Positions 25,267 through 55,471 of a DNA stretch of 64,000 nucleotides are shown piece after piece. Every line of letters begins with the position of its first letter. The first letter of the stretch is position 1. Source of the DNA: Strigamia acuminata (taxonomy: Eukaryota > Arthropoda > Chilopoda > Geophilomorpha > Linotaeniidae); NCBI GenBank assembly GCA_949358305.1, contig OX442315.1:28794427-28858426 (forward strand). The letters run 5' to 3'. The notes under the pieces are model-generated. The model was not told the DNA's origin and searched no databases. It saw nothing but the letters and a program-made list of their open reading frames with translations. A program made the translations under genes and the position numbers.

Positions 25267-28200
25267 TTAATTCGAGTACATCGTTTCAATCACATCTGCA
25301 TACTTCTTCATAACGAAGGATCGCTTCATTTTCGTAGTTGGGCCTAAATTGATTATCAAAACGATTAATATATCATTTGAAACAAATTCAGCAAAAATGG
25401 ATAATATAATCACCTAATTCTCCATTGGGAATGGAGAAATCTTTAGTCAAAATAGTCCACTTCTGTATCTTTTGTGCATTGGACATTGCCTCGTTATCAT
25501 TATAATAATTAATTCCAGCTTGAATAGCGGTCATCACATTAGCATCATTCGTTTGCAAAATTTCTGATGCAGTTGTAGCTTGACAACCAACAGATTGACA
25601 CCAGTTCAATGCTTGAGAAGTCAATCTATCCGACGGAAGCAACGTATCCATGTCCAAATCGGTCTAAAACAAATAAGAATGAATTTTCACAAATTTCAGT
25701 TTTGTTTTACTCATTTTACTACCTTTAGTGTGATCAGCATTGTGAGATACTTCCTTTTCTCACCCACAACCATGCAATTACTAATGACTGGAAGCTGCTT
25801 CTTGACCGCATCCTCAATAATGAGTGGAGGTATATTTTCTCCTCCCGATGTTATAATCAGCTCTAGAAACAACTTCAAATTTAAACCAAAACCTAAATTG
25901 ATTTTAATTGGTTCGCCAAACCTTTGATTCGTCCTGTTATGTACAAGTAACCATTCTTATCTACAGTGCCCATATCACCCGAGTGCAACCACCGATCGTC
26001 ATCCAGAGCCTCCTTAGTTATATCTTCAAAACGTAAATACCCCATAAAAATATTGCGACCACGTAATAAAATCTATCGAAGAATAAATGTCACTCGAGAG
26101 AAAAAAGATTGTACGTTTAATTTTTCTCTTACTTCACCATTCCCCTCCTGATCTGGATTTAGAATTTTCACTTCTTGGGTCTTCATTAGATTTACATTTC
26201 CAACACTGCCAACTACTTTGTCTTGTTTTGTATTTCCTATGTGACTGCCTGCATTAAAAAAAAAATAAAAAAAATTGTTAGGACACGGGAACAAGTGCCC
26301 CTTATTTAAAAACCCCATTGGGAAGGTGAGAAAAGCTTTGATTGCTTCAATTATCCGGAAATTCCCGATACATTTTGAGATTAAATAACAAATGTGAAAA
26401 GTAATCCATCATAATTACGTTGAAATTGATGTAACGATGATGCACTACGTATTCCGACGACAGGTACACTTACATGTGCTTTCGCTCAATCCATATCCCT
26501 CCAAAATCACAATATCCAAACTGAGGAAATAATTTTGTATTTCTGTTGAAAGAGCAGCGCCACCACACACGAAAACTTTAACGTTGTGTAAACCCATCCT
26601 TCTCTTCACCTTCTTAAAGACTAGATTTTTGGCCAGTGAAAATAAAATGGGTTCTGACGACCTAAACATTAAATTTCTTATAGTTTACATTCTAAAACAT
26701 TAATTTCAACTTAATATTACTTGTTTTTCAGCCTATGGTACTTTAATCCTTGTTTTTGTGCCCATTTAAAGAGATTCCTTTTCACGGAACCCATGGTCAC
26801 TTCAACATCTTGCAATTTTTCGTATATTTTCTCGTAAACTCTAGGGACAGCACCGAACGAAGTCGGCTGAACTTGAAGCAAAATATCCACCATTCGACCC
26901 TAAAATATCAATCTTTTGTTAGTTAAAATTGAATTCTGAATTAACTTAAGAAATTACATCACCTTTAGTGCATCAGGAGTTGCAAAATGGACAGTTTGTG
27001 CCATAAAAATCGCTAAATATATGTCATTGGTCTAAAATAATTTAAATGATTATAGTAAATGCCTAAAACTAATGTAAAATTCGAACATACTAAAGCTGCA
27101 ACATGACTCAAAGGAAGATAAGAAATAGTCTTCTCATTTCCTTCTACATAATCCCAAATTTTCCTTGTGATAAATCTAGTAACTGATGTAATCTAGAAAA
27201 CAACAAAATTAATCTTAACAAAATAAAGTTAGAAAAATAGATTTTTAGCCTAAAATCATACATTATCGTGCGAAATCATCACTCCTTTAGGATTGCCGGT
27301 TGTCCCAGACTGTAAGTAAATCATTTTCATTACTTTTCAAATTACTTTTATTATGTAACTTTCAAGCTTTACCGTGTATATTAAGCAACAGCATTGGTTA
27401 ATTGCTATTCCTTTGATTCTTCGCTCCAAAACGCTATCAGGAACAGACTGCCCAATACGAATCAAGTCTTCCCACTAAAAATTGATTGAGTCTTAAGTTA
27501 ATTGCCAATAAAATACAAACAAAAACACCAATCTTCTTACAGAAATAACATCAGGATGTCTGGGTTTGCCCGTGTATTGGACGATAGCTTTCAAGTGCGG
27601 CAACATATCCCTTATTTTTAATATTTTTTCAAGTTGAACATCATTCTCGACTATAATGATATTGGCTTCACAGTCGTTCAGTACATGATGACAGGCTTCG
27701 GGCGAGTTTGTCGTATACACGCCAGCAGAAAACCCACTAAAACAAAAAAATTAACTTAGTTACAATTAAAATCAAAATCAAAATCAAAGCCTATTACTCA
27801 CCCAGCAAATATTGCTGCCAAATATGAAATAAGCCATTCCGGTGCGTTGAAGCCCAAAATACCAACGCTATGGTAGGGAACAAGGCCGAGCTGTAATAAA
27901 TAAAAATAGATATGGTAGTCAAAAAGAATAGTAAAAATTAGAAAAAAAATAGATACACGTACTTTGATGAATCCTTTGGCAATAGTTCTAACATTGTCCC
28001 AGTACTCGGAGTATGTATATTTAACCTCAACTCCATTTCTTTTAGCTACCAAAGCTATGGTGTTCGGGTAAGCTTCTACAGTATTACGGAAAAACGTAAC
28101 AACCGAAATTGGTGTCCATAATGGATCCAGATCTTGAGGTAAATCAAGTTTAACCGCTCCATCAGGGAACCAAGTTCGAGTGTCTGTCGTTGGAATTATG

Positions 28201-28359
28201 TAATCCGGGCCTGCAAAACAATGAAAAATAAATACAAAAATAAAATAAGAAATAGATTTAAACACTCCTTCAAATTATACCTAATTGATGTCTTGGCAAA
28301 TGAGTGTCGGAGTATGGTTTTTCTATTAAATCCTTAATAAAATTATTCATGTCGACCAT
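25267..28359 (-). CDS. bgm: Long-chain fatty acid-CoA ligase, Bubblegum (ACSBG) type
   Basis: Fifteen coding exons in transcript order: 28359-28281, 28210-27963, 27890-27802, 27736-27541, 27474-27373, 27309-27262, 27192-27091, 27031-26963, 26899-26721, 26661-26474, 26248-26133, 26072-25922, 25862-25723, 25663-25414, 25343-25267. Every junction keeps frame and gives 677 aa, close to fly Bgm. The enzyme activates long and very-long-chain fatty acids to acyl-CoA through an acyl-AMP intermediate. Family signatures are the AMP-binding P-loop [15 protein letters not shown] (split by an intron within the motif), GYGLSEST, the hinge region [20 protein letters not shown] and [12 protein letters not shown]. 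No signal peptide or transmembrane helix is evident. A polypyrimidine-AG acceptor just 5' of the ATG (AG at 28391-28390) implies at least one upstream non-coding exon. Confidence 0.97.
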
Positions 28360-28401
28360 TTATGTTGCTTGGTGACAATAAAAAAATCTCTATAAAAAAA
28401 A

Positions 28402-28433
<32 letters not shown>
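28402..28433. repeat. (AAT)n trinucleotide microsatellite
   Basis: About ten AAT units lie immediately upstream (transcript sense) of the bubblegum start exon, next to the polypyrimidine stretch of its 5' acceptor. A shorter (AAT)n run recurs near 28505-28520. Confidence 0.85.
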
Positions 28434-28436
<3 letters not shown>

Positions 28437-28669
28437 TAAAAATAAATATATATAATCGTATTGTCTTTGACTTGTATTTTACTCCATGGGAGTGTTGAAA
28501 TAAATAATAATAATAATAACGTAATTATTTTTTAAAATTATTTCAAACACTATTTGTTTAAAGATATTTAGATCTCATTTTTGACAGAAAGCAGGAAGTA
28601 AACCCAACTGCACCTGGCTTTTTATTTAGACACAACAAAGATGAATCGAAGTGATAAAAAAGTAGCAAC

Positions 28670-28735
28670 ATTTATATATACCGTATATATATACATATAT
28701 TTATATATACCGTATATATATATATACATTTGACA
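28670..28735. repeat. AT-only palindromic repeat containing two TATATACCGTATATATA units
   Basis: Two copies of a TATATACCGTATATATA-like block lie within a run of TA/TATA sequence. Self-complementary and low complexity; no function inferred. Confidence 0.6.
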
Positions 28736-29356
28736 AATAAGATATTAAATTTTCCTGTTTACCTAATAGCTATGCAAGAAAAAAATGTTTGGAGCATGAT
28801 TGTGCAAGTATTTATGCGTAGTGTGCAGACTGGCCATACAGCTGTGGTCTGTGAAATCTGGACAGAACTACTGGGATCCACACCCAATCAATATTTGTCG
28901 AAAAAATAACAGAAGCTCTACTGATTAGACGCTCTATGTACCCGACGCATTTATGTTCAGACCATTCTGCTTGCAATACTACAAGTGATTCAAGCCCATA
29001 CACTATGAAATAATATTATACTTTTAGGTAGGTGCGTATGTTGCCTTGGCATTATAACTTAACCTCTCTTAACTCATCCTAAAATGTGGCAATCAGTGAC
29101 GCAGCGATCGGGGGTGCAGGACGTACAGTTGGCCCACGATCCTAGAGGGCCCATGGAGGATGAAAAATATAAATCTTGCCAAGTACCGAAAATCCTAGCC
29201 AAAGCCCCATCACCCAAATTTGCACACAGGCCCATTGACTTCTTACTGCACCGTTGATGGGATGGCGCAATAACCCAGTAGTTGCTAACCAGGGTGCAGA
29301 GGTAAGTTTACACGTAGGTAGGTACGTAGGTGGCTTTGTGTAAAACTGGTATTTGA

Positions 29357-29478
29357 GTTATTAGTACAATTTCAAGTTTCCTGATACACGGGTGGGTGTA
29401 TTTCGCAGTTGTTGTTTACTTTACAACTGTGAAACATACACACTCGTGCATCAGGAAACTTAAAATTCTACTAATAAC
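29357..29478. repeat. Foldback hairpin, about 55-bp arms
   Basis: The left arm starts GTTATTAGTACAATTTCAAG. It pairs with the right arm ending at 29478 (reverse complement GTTATTAGTAGAATTTTAAG) around a loop of about 12 bases near 29412-29423. It has no coding capacity and is likely a small foldback or MITE remnant. Confidence 0.75.
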
Positions 29479-30207
29479 TAAATAGTAAATGAATAGTTCA
29501 CAATATTTGGTTTGTTCATTATTTGGTCATAAAATGAGGTATAAAAAGTTGTTTTGTTGACTAGTTTTTAAAATGGACAAAGGCCAAAATGTCATATCCA
29601 TATGGCTTCTGAAATGTAATATGAGGTTTTGTAGTAAAATTTGTCATCATGGGTTCAGGTAAACAACTGATTTTAGCTGTTACCGGTAGAATAAGAAAAT
29701 TTTCTAAAATTTTGCACGAGGCATACCTATTTACAGTTCCTTGGATGAAACAATTCTCCTGTACCATTATAATCGAAGCAACTTTAGAAGAAAATTTCTC
29801 ATCATTATTTAGATCTGCACAAAACATGCCTTCATCACAAAAGGAAACGCCTTCCCATTTAGACACTACCGTAGTGTTTCATTCACAACCAGATTAGGCC
29901 AACTAGAAAGCTATACATCCTATACAATGGCATATTTTTGCTCAATCTAAGAGCTAAATTACTTCTCTCTACAGAATATTTTCATTTACTTTATTGAGAG
30001 CTTCGCTGCAATTCCAAACCACCTTCAAACAATTGTGTGCTCATAAAAATTTGGATGCTGTATATCTGCAGATATCCAAATGTTTACACTTCTACACAAA
30101 TTTTTGAGTTTGTCCTGAACTGACCCTCAACGCCATGTAATGTAAATATCATATTTTGATATTGTTGTTACAACTGTTGTGTAAATAGACCTTACTGTTT
30201 GTGTATA

Positions 30208-30417
30208 AGTACAATTAGAGCCTCGGTTGTTCGAACTAATTGGGGACATAGTGTTCGTAAAACGGAATTGTTCGGATAATTTAACATTAGGTTATACACA
30301 TACGATATGAAAATAAAAAGTCATTAAAATGTAGTTAAAATCGTAAAAAAAAATCGCTCACTGCTGTTTTGATAACAGATCGTTCGTATAACCGGTGTAA
30401 TCGAGGCTCTACCGTAC
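30208..30417. mobile_element. Short pogo/Tigger-like MITE
   Basis: The left end contains TAGAGCCTCGGTTGTTCGAA and the right end (reverse complement) TAGAGCCTCGATTACACCGG followed by TTATACGAAC. The phrases CTAATTGGGGACA and GTTCGGATAA just inside the left end resemble the termini of pogo/Tigger-class elements as I know them. At about 210 bases it has no transposase. TA is present at both outer edges, compatible with a TA target duplication. Family assignment rests on these phrases only. Confidence 0.5.
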
Positions 30418-31045
30418 TCACTTCCGAACCTCCGCGCCTGTTTCACATCTACTTAAGCTGTAGCGTGTTTTACACAGTTCGGCTCACTTCGTTGACACCG
30501 CATCGTCGATTGGGCGATTTCAGCAACTTGGATTGTCATCAAAACGTCCCATTGAAAAACATTTGCAGTATGTTTTTGTTTACCAGTTACAGTATCTCGA
30601 ACTGAAATATCCACGTGGTCATTGAGTTCAGAAATATTTTTTTGGACTGGAGGGAAAATTACAGAATATAACTTTCCTCAACAGCAAGGACGTCAAACCT
30701 GTCAGTTAGGTGAGGTTCATTTCGTCAAACGCATCGTCGACATTTTGTGTACGTCGGCGAAATGTACCTGATGTTACGTCGGAGTATCAAGTAAAGTTTA
30801 CCTCTGAAATGAGTTGACTTTCGGGCATTTTTATGTATAAATTATTGCTGGACCTGCTTGTGCTTTGTATATATTAGCCAGCAGTAAACAAATTATTTGA
30901 ATGCGTTAATTATTTGCATGTAGAAGCTATGTATCATATCAGTCCATTAAAATGACTTGAAATTGACTATATTCTGACAACAAAAGGACTTCATTGAAGG
31001 TTCATCAAATTGGTATGACATTTTTCTGAATTTTCCTTGTTCTGC

Positions 31046-31224
31046 CAGCAGGAGTCCGTGTCACATTTCAGAAATAAACATTGTGCCTTATAGCAAATTC
31101 AATTTTTGAACACCTTTTCAGAACCTACATCTATGAAGGGCTCCTGAGGTGTTTGTGCCACATTAGATTTGCTGCAAGTCACAATGTTTATTTTTGAAAT
31201 CGAACACCATGTCCTGTTGGCAGG
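31046..31224. repeat. Inverted repeat, about 57-bp arms
   Basis: The segment from 31046 (CTGCCAGCAGGAGTC) to about 31102 is the reverse complement of about 31167-31224 with roughly 80% identity by eye. The arms share CACAATGTTTATTT. The loop is about 65 bases. Probably a degenerate foldback element; no coding capacity. Confidence 0.65.
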
Positions 31225-31464
31225 ACAAGTCAAATTTACAAGAATACAAATACCGACTACATAAAGAGAGAGATATCTTCAAAAATAAATGCTTGTGCTT
31301 GGCACATTCAACACTTTTGACTTTCTACCTAACACAATAATTTTTGGAAATCCTTCTATGTGTTTACCTGTTAAGATAAGTTGATGAACCTCTTCATGAA
31401 TTGTCGAGGAAATAAAAACGTTTTTGCACACATGGTGGACGTCACGAATTATTAAAAAAAGAAA

Positions 31465-32055
31465 GTGGAGCGTTTAATAGACAGCAATATCGAAAATAAA
31501 TACAGATTTATACAATGGATACATGAATTAGGGTATCCAGCCATTTATTTAGACCGAGGATATTCTCGGCTATTTTCACCTACGAACGTGAGAATAGCCA
31601 CCCCTGGGGAGGAGGAGGGGAATACGTTATTTTCCTTAGGTAAGGCCATACCGGCAAGTACGGAACAAAATTTAAACAAAATGAACCAAAGAGATGAATA
31701 AAATAAGCTAAAATATAATACAAAATTATGAGCTAGAACATAACAAAATGCACAGTACCTAAACAAAATGAAACAAAACAGAAAAAGAACAAACTCCAAA
31801 CTCAATCCAGCACCACAAAATCTGAGTAATTAAATAAATGGCTTTTGCAAACAGAATCTTTTTTTAAATGCCTTTTACATTTACTCCATATCTGATAAAG
31901 CATAAATTAATTATTGAATGCTTCACACGCATAAGAAAATCAAAAATCATTTAAAAGCATTTAAAACCAATCGGAAATGGATAAAAATCGTTAAAAATAA
32001 TTAGAAACCGATCAAAAACGGATAAAAATTGATAAGCAGCATAAAAAATCGATTC
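31465..32055. other. Repeat-rich intergenic DNA without a recognised gene
   Basis: A 78-codon open frame at 31465-31701 (+) has no recognised domain. Around 31920-32060 are loose repeats of AAACCGATAAA/AAAATCGAT-type words leading into the pogo-like end at 32070. I treat this as decayed transposon DNA. Confidence 0.4.
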
Positions 32056-32069
32056 AAAAACCGATAAAC

Positions 32070-32131
32070 ATCAAAAAATCGATCACCGGTGTTCGGATAA
32101 CCGGTATTCCGATAATAGATGCTCTACTGTA
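32070..32131. mobile_element. Solo pogo/Tigger-like right terminus
   Basis: Read on the complement, the edge is TACAGTAGAGCATCTATTAT followed by CGGAATACCGGTTATCCGAA. This closely resembles the right end of the element at 30208-30417 and lies in the same orientation. I did not find a matching left end, so it is a truncated or nested copy. Confidence 0.45.
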
Positions 32132-32499
32132 TTTAAGTTGTAAAATACAATAAAATAGAAATTGATAATAAAAAGAGGGTCAATTTTGAATAACATATAG
32201 ACAAAATGGCCACATTGCCACATTGATGAACTTCTTTGAATATTAGCCGCAGCTTGTAAACAACGGCGACTTGTATTCCATATACTGAATTTTTGTCACG
32301 ACTTGTAATCGAGGGTGACTATAATTAGAATTTTATTTATCTGTGTGGTTTATTTTGTTTAAATTTTGTTTCATACGTATGAGGAATTTTGTTACGTAGG
32401 TATGTGAGAATAGCTCATTGGTACGTACGTAAAAATATACACTACACACATACAGTAAATGCCTTGGGATGGTTTCCTGTATGTGTATTGGTCCACAAC

Positions 32500-32957
32500 A
32501 TTAAAATAAAGGTTTCATGGACCAATATACTTATAAAAAAGTATTGGAGGATTGTTATGCCTCCATTTGCAGATGAACTGCCTTTGACATGGATATATCA
32601 GCAGGAAAATGATTCTAAACATAAAGTCAAGTCAATTGCTCAGTTTTCCAAACCCATCACATTTAGGTTTTGACTTGGCCTGCACAATCACACTCAAAAT
32701 TTTGGTTATCTAACAAAATATTTTAAAGTATTGTTCAAATAAACAATGATTTTCTGAAGAAACCGGTTTTTTGTGTGATTTTTTGGATGTGGTGCTAAGC
32801 TTTTTCTGCCGGCCCAAATCACTTGAGGCAATTAGCGTGGTGGCCTAATACGAAGTGTGGGACTCGATCACTCCAGAATATTGTCAAGAACTAATAGAAC
32901 CCATGCCAGACCGTATTCAGGCAGTAATTAATGCTAAAGGAGGTGTTACAAGATATT
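32500..32957 (+). pseudogene. Tc1/mariner-family transposase, degenerate C-terminal fragment
   Basis: Two blocks match the Tc1-like DDE transposase C-terminal half. The first encodes MDQYTYKKVLED, then after a frameshift near 32554 MPPFADELPLTWIYQQEND, whose D lies where the second catalytic Asp falls. The second (about 32854-32957) encodes VWDSITPEYCQELIEPMPDR and ends ...AKGGVTRY-stop, a typical Tc1 tail. Between them only a decayed trace of the PAQSPDLNPIE region remains. With a frameshift and missing N-terminus it cannot be functional. Sequence around 32965-33225 (repeated GTGACCACTT words) may be its 3' flank or terminal repeat. Confidence 0.8.
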
Positions 32958-33852
32958 AAAATGACGTGACCACTTTCACATGAGTCAAGTAGTGCAGTGA
33001 CCACTTTCATTTGAGGCAAGTGACACAACTGAAATCAGTCATAACTTTTTTGTTTATTTGTTTATTTTGGTTTTTTTTTTTGAAATAAAGTAAATTCAGT
33101 GTATTTTTCAACCCTCATGTGCAAATTTATTTATTTATTACACTACACCTGAAAAACTTTAAATAAACATTTTGATTACACACTGAAAACAGGTGACCAC
33201 TTACACCTGGGTTTGAGTAGTATAACATCTTAAACAAAACACTCTGCATAAATTGCAGTTATCTAACTGATCTCTACTTTTCCTTGTATACAAAATCCAG
33301 ATTCCTATACAATACCATTGAAATATTTCTCCATTTTCCTTTTGCAATGTCAACAATCCGCCAGTCTTGTATAGATGTTTATATAATTTTTTTAAAAATA
33401 TATTATTTGCAGAGGAAAAATATTTCTATAATTGCACGAACAACAAACAAAATACCGGTATGCATATACACAATCGATAGATAATTCAGCAAAAAACTCT
33501 ATCCCTCAGCCTCACACACATTGCATCAAAAAACATTCCAATTTTGTTTTTCAAAATTTCACAAAATATTTAATTGCCTATTCGACATTTCGATTCAATT
33601 ACTAGTTGGTTAACACTTTTTCTGTGACAGTTGTGATGGAAAAGAATAGTATGCTTGATTTCTTATTTTATGGCATGTCCCAGTTTAGTCTAAAAACACT
33701 TCTCAATGTGGCCAAATTTATAAATTTCAAGTGAATTTCATATCAAAGTGCTTCAAATTCATGTTAAGCTGTATAACCTCTGAGGCCAAAAATTTTAGTC
33801 CGATTTTTCAACAATCCTTAATCAAATTTAAAAAAAAAAAAAGAAAATTCTC

Positions 33853-34130
33853 CTACTTCCATGCTCGTAAACCATGACTTAGTTTAGTACTAGTGACTAA
33901 TGTTGACAATGTGAGGTGTTAGACGGTTTGTTTCCATTGTTGCACATCAACATCAAATGTGGGAAAATCAAATTTTTCAGAAAAATATCCACCTACTTCC
34001 GTGATCATCAACCTTGACTAAGTTTAGTACTAGCGACTAATGTTGACAATGCGAGGTGTCAGGAAAAGGTTTATTTCCATTGTTACACATAAACAATAGG
34101 CATATTCAGAAACTGTTCTCGCAATCCGCA
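33853..34130. repeat. Tandem duplication with 140-bp period
   Basis: Two successive copies begin at CTACTTCC (33853 and 33993) and share TTTAGTACTAGYGACTAATG followed by TTGACAATG and a GAGGTGT word. Identity is high over about 110 bases. No coding capacity. Confidence 0.75.
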
Positions 34131-36040
34131 TTGACATTATTTTCCCCGATCGTATTATGTCCAAACAAAATTCATAACAAAAAAATCAAAAATGTAGAAC
34201 AAAATGATCAACATTGAAAAACAAAGGGGGGGGGGGGCTCAAATCTGTTTATGGTAATCTAATTCCCTAGGTGGTTTGCAATGCAAAGTTTCGATTTCCC
34301 TTACAAAGTTCCACACAGCTTGTATACCCCTCTAAGATTTCTAGTGGCGTTGGCAGAAAACAAGTAGCCCCGTGTGCAAGTTAGTTTGATGGGCCTTTAG
34401 CAGAGCCATAGCTAGGATTTTTCCCTTTATGGACTGATCTCCCGCTCAAGCTTCGTTCTTCCATCTTTGACTGTATGTCCGCTAACTGTTTGTCTCACTG
34501 CCGTCATTTCCATCGTCGCCTCTATCATCATTTGTTAACTGTGCAATACGTTTTTAATTCTCCTGCAACTTTTTTCATTTACTCCATTGGAGTGCGTATA
34601 AATAAATAAATAAATAATAACCCGATTGCTAGGCCACTGCAAACCATACATGTTAATATTTCAATTGCACGATTAACTACGCAACTAATGTATATAGCGA
34701 CTGATCATTTCTGTTACGGCACGTATTATTGTAGCAAAATATTCAATGCCTGGTAGTTAAATGTTCTTAAACTTAGAATATATTAAGTTATACTAAAACT
34801 ATGGACTGACATGTCTATAGGAAATAAATAAATAACCTTGCCAGATTCACAGTACAGGATATGGTGCGGTGATGTTCAACTTCTGACCAGACTGAATTCA
34901 ATTCACCATTAAGTAGCTTTCGTTTCCGCAGTGGCGCCACAGTGACTAAATTTATAACTTTAAAAGATGTTCGCTATTTTCCTGATCAATTGATAATACA
35001 TTAAATCTTTATTGTATTTATATCATAATATTATCTCAAGTTCAATTTTTAAATGCGCCAGAAGTAGAGCAGAGATTACCATATGTTTTCCCTTTCGTAA
35101 AGTCGGTTTTGTTTCTGTATCTTTTTACTTTTAGGTATTCACTCATATAAGTCAAATTTAAGGTCAAATTTAATAATAAAAAAAATAAATAAATAAAAAA
35201 AAAACCATTTAGCCTACTCAAATTTTTCTATGTCAGGAATCGTATTGTATACATTTATTTCGAAATTTAATCTTTTCATAAATATCCGCAATAAATAGTA
35301 TAAAAAAAAAAAAAAAAATTGAAAGAAAATTCACTTTTTCATGGTGAAATATGTTGAACACGCGATATAATTCCAGTTTCCTTTTTAAAGCCGTCATGCG
35401 AATAGTTTTGGACATTACACATGCACATTGAAAAACATCGAAAATTATTCTTTCTTCTTTTTTTAAAAATATTTCATCTCCCTTCCCACTCTCACTCCCC
35501 CACCCCTCTTTCTTCTTAGAAATATTCGGGGGTTAATAACCTGTCTTGCTGTCAAGTATCTTGACCTTAAATTGCAAAATCTTACACGTCGCTTTGCAAA
35601 TTTAACCTCGAGTCCACCATTTTTAGTTTCAAAATAAAAGAAGTCGGAAGTAAAATTATTGCAAAATTTCGCTTTTACAAAATGGAGTAATATTTTATAC
35701 ACGTTGCTTAAAGAAAATTGCGCATTCGTAACACATTACGCCACGAAAACCTTGTCGACTTTTTTTGATTTTGCATTTTTAAAAACGTTCAAGATCACTA
35801 GACCAGTGTGCCACTGCTACGCAACAAAAGCTAAAGCACCTGTAATTAACCGAACCTGCTGTCTGGTGGCAGAAATTTATCAGCAACAGAACAAACCCTC
35901 TTTATTCGTCGCGCAATCAATTATGTTTATCTCCATCATTGTGTTTTTTCAATTTCTATTAAACGAAACTTTTTTTCCGTTTTAATAGCTCACAGTCATT
36001 GAATTAATATTGCTTCATCATCATAACATTTCCATTGTAA
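34131..36040. other. Intergenic, no gene recognised
   Basis: Contains a G12 homopolymer at 34226-34237 and low-complexity A/T tracts (for example 35170-35205 and 35300-35320). The open frames at 35463-35702 (-) and 35659-35985 (+) overlap in opposite directions and show no domain. A GGGCC-containing segment near 34340-34440 resembles one near 29096-29260 in word content and may be a remnant of the same old repeat. Confidence 0.5.
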
Positions 36041-36049
36041 AGGAAAGGA

Positions 36050-36200
36050 TAGGAAATGGGGAATGTAATGGCCGCCTCGTGTCTTCCCCTCAATGCAGCC
36101 GGCATCGGCATCGGCTTCGCTGCACGAAGTTTACTTACCGCGTGTTAATTGTTCTTGATCGATGAGTTTGTTCGTTTCTAGCGATCTTTTAGTGTTCTAG
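36050..36200 (-). promoter_or_regulatory. Candidate distal promoter and non-coding first exon of bubblegum
   Basis: A GC- and CpG-richer island lies between the Itpr 3' end and bubblegum. On the minus strand it contains a strong splice donor, CACGCG|GTAAGTAA (exon side ending at 36139). The bubblegum start exon has an upstream acceptor, so a splice from here over about 7.7 kb is structurally possible. This is inference without transcript support. Confidence 0.3.
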
Positions 36201-37267
36201 ATGAATCAACGCTGATAAAACTATCATGCTAAAGTAACGTCAGTCAGAAAAGCGTATATTCACTTCTCAGCGATCGGCAAGTATAGCCTCAAACGAAAAG
36301 AACTTGCTGTTGCTAGGAAATACGCAAAGTGACGCTACCATCGCCTGATCATAATTTTTATATTCACTGCCGTCTAGCGGGGAAATTATAAACTAACTAA
36401 ATTGTATAGTCATTTATTTTTCTTCCTTTATTTATTGTCTGAAGATAATAATTTTGAATAAATTCATTCAACACCACCTGATCTTATGCGTTATTCAGCC
36501 TCCGCTCTCGTTATCTATCATCTGATAATTATTATTGTCGTAATTCGTTTATTTCTATCTATAGCCTTGATGATTCTAATCAATACATTATCAAGAACAT
36601 TTGAAAACGATTCAGAAAAAGTATAACCATATTTATTAATTCAGGACAATAAAATACATAAAAATTTAAATTTCTTCAATTTTTTTTCAAGTTACAATTA
36701 CATATTATTACAACATCCATATTTTTTTCTGTTTCACAACTATTTCATAACAAGTATTTTCACAAACAACAGTAAGATAAAAATTTAAATTCCATTTTAC
36801 CCGAATTATTTTATTTTAGATTAAAAGTAAACATTACTAATAAATTCTGCATCAAAAGTCTATCAAAAACATTTTTTTTTAAAAATTTTTTATAAATTTT
36901 TTTTTTTAGAAAAATGACTCAATTACAGTAATTAATATTACTTAAAATTATAATATTTACATCGAGAGAACTATCTCTGGATTATAATAGAATAAGAAAA
37001 CATCAAAAACAAAATTATTTTTTTTCTAAAAGACTAGAAAAAATTATACTGCGCCATTTCAATTCAACAAACTATATTTACAAACAAATCATTCATAAAA
37101 CCTTTAACAAAATCAAATTTACATTTTTCTTTTTAGACATAATTTTGAGCTTTTCCTTTTACACTTTCATTTATTATTGCGTAGAAATTTATAAACCACT
37201 ATTAAAATTTAAAAAAATCAACAACTTGATTGCATTTGACAACATTTTCAATTTAAACAAAAAAATA
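36200..37267 (-). other. AT-rich region including the probable Itpr 3' UTR
   Basis: No exon was recognised. On the minus strand an AATAAA hexamer (complement of 37170-37175) lies about 95 bases past the Itpr stop, and others follow further on, so several poly(A) sites are possible. Confidence 0.5.

Positions 37268-55471
<18,204 letters not shown>

Noticed and set aside
29561-29897. Overlapping 101-codon (-) and 82-codon (+) frames
   Set aside because: Located in repeat-rich intergenic DNA; neither shows a recognised family and they are antisense to one another.
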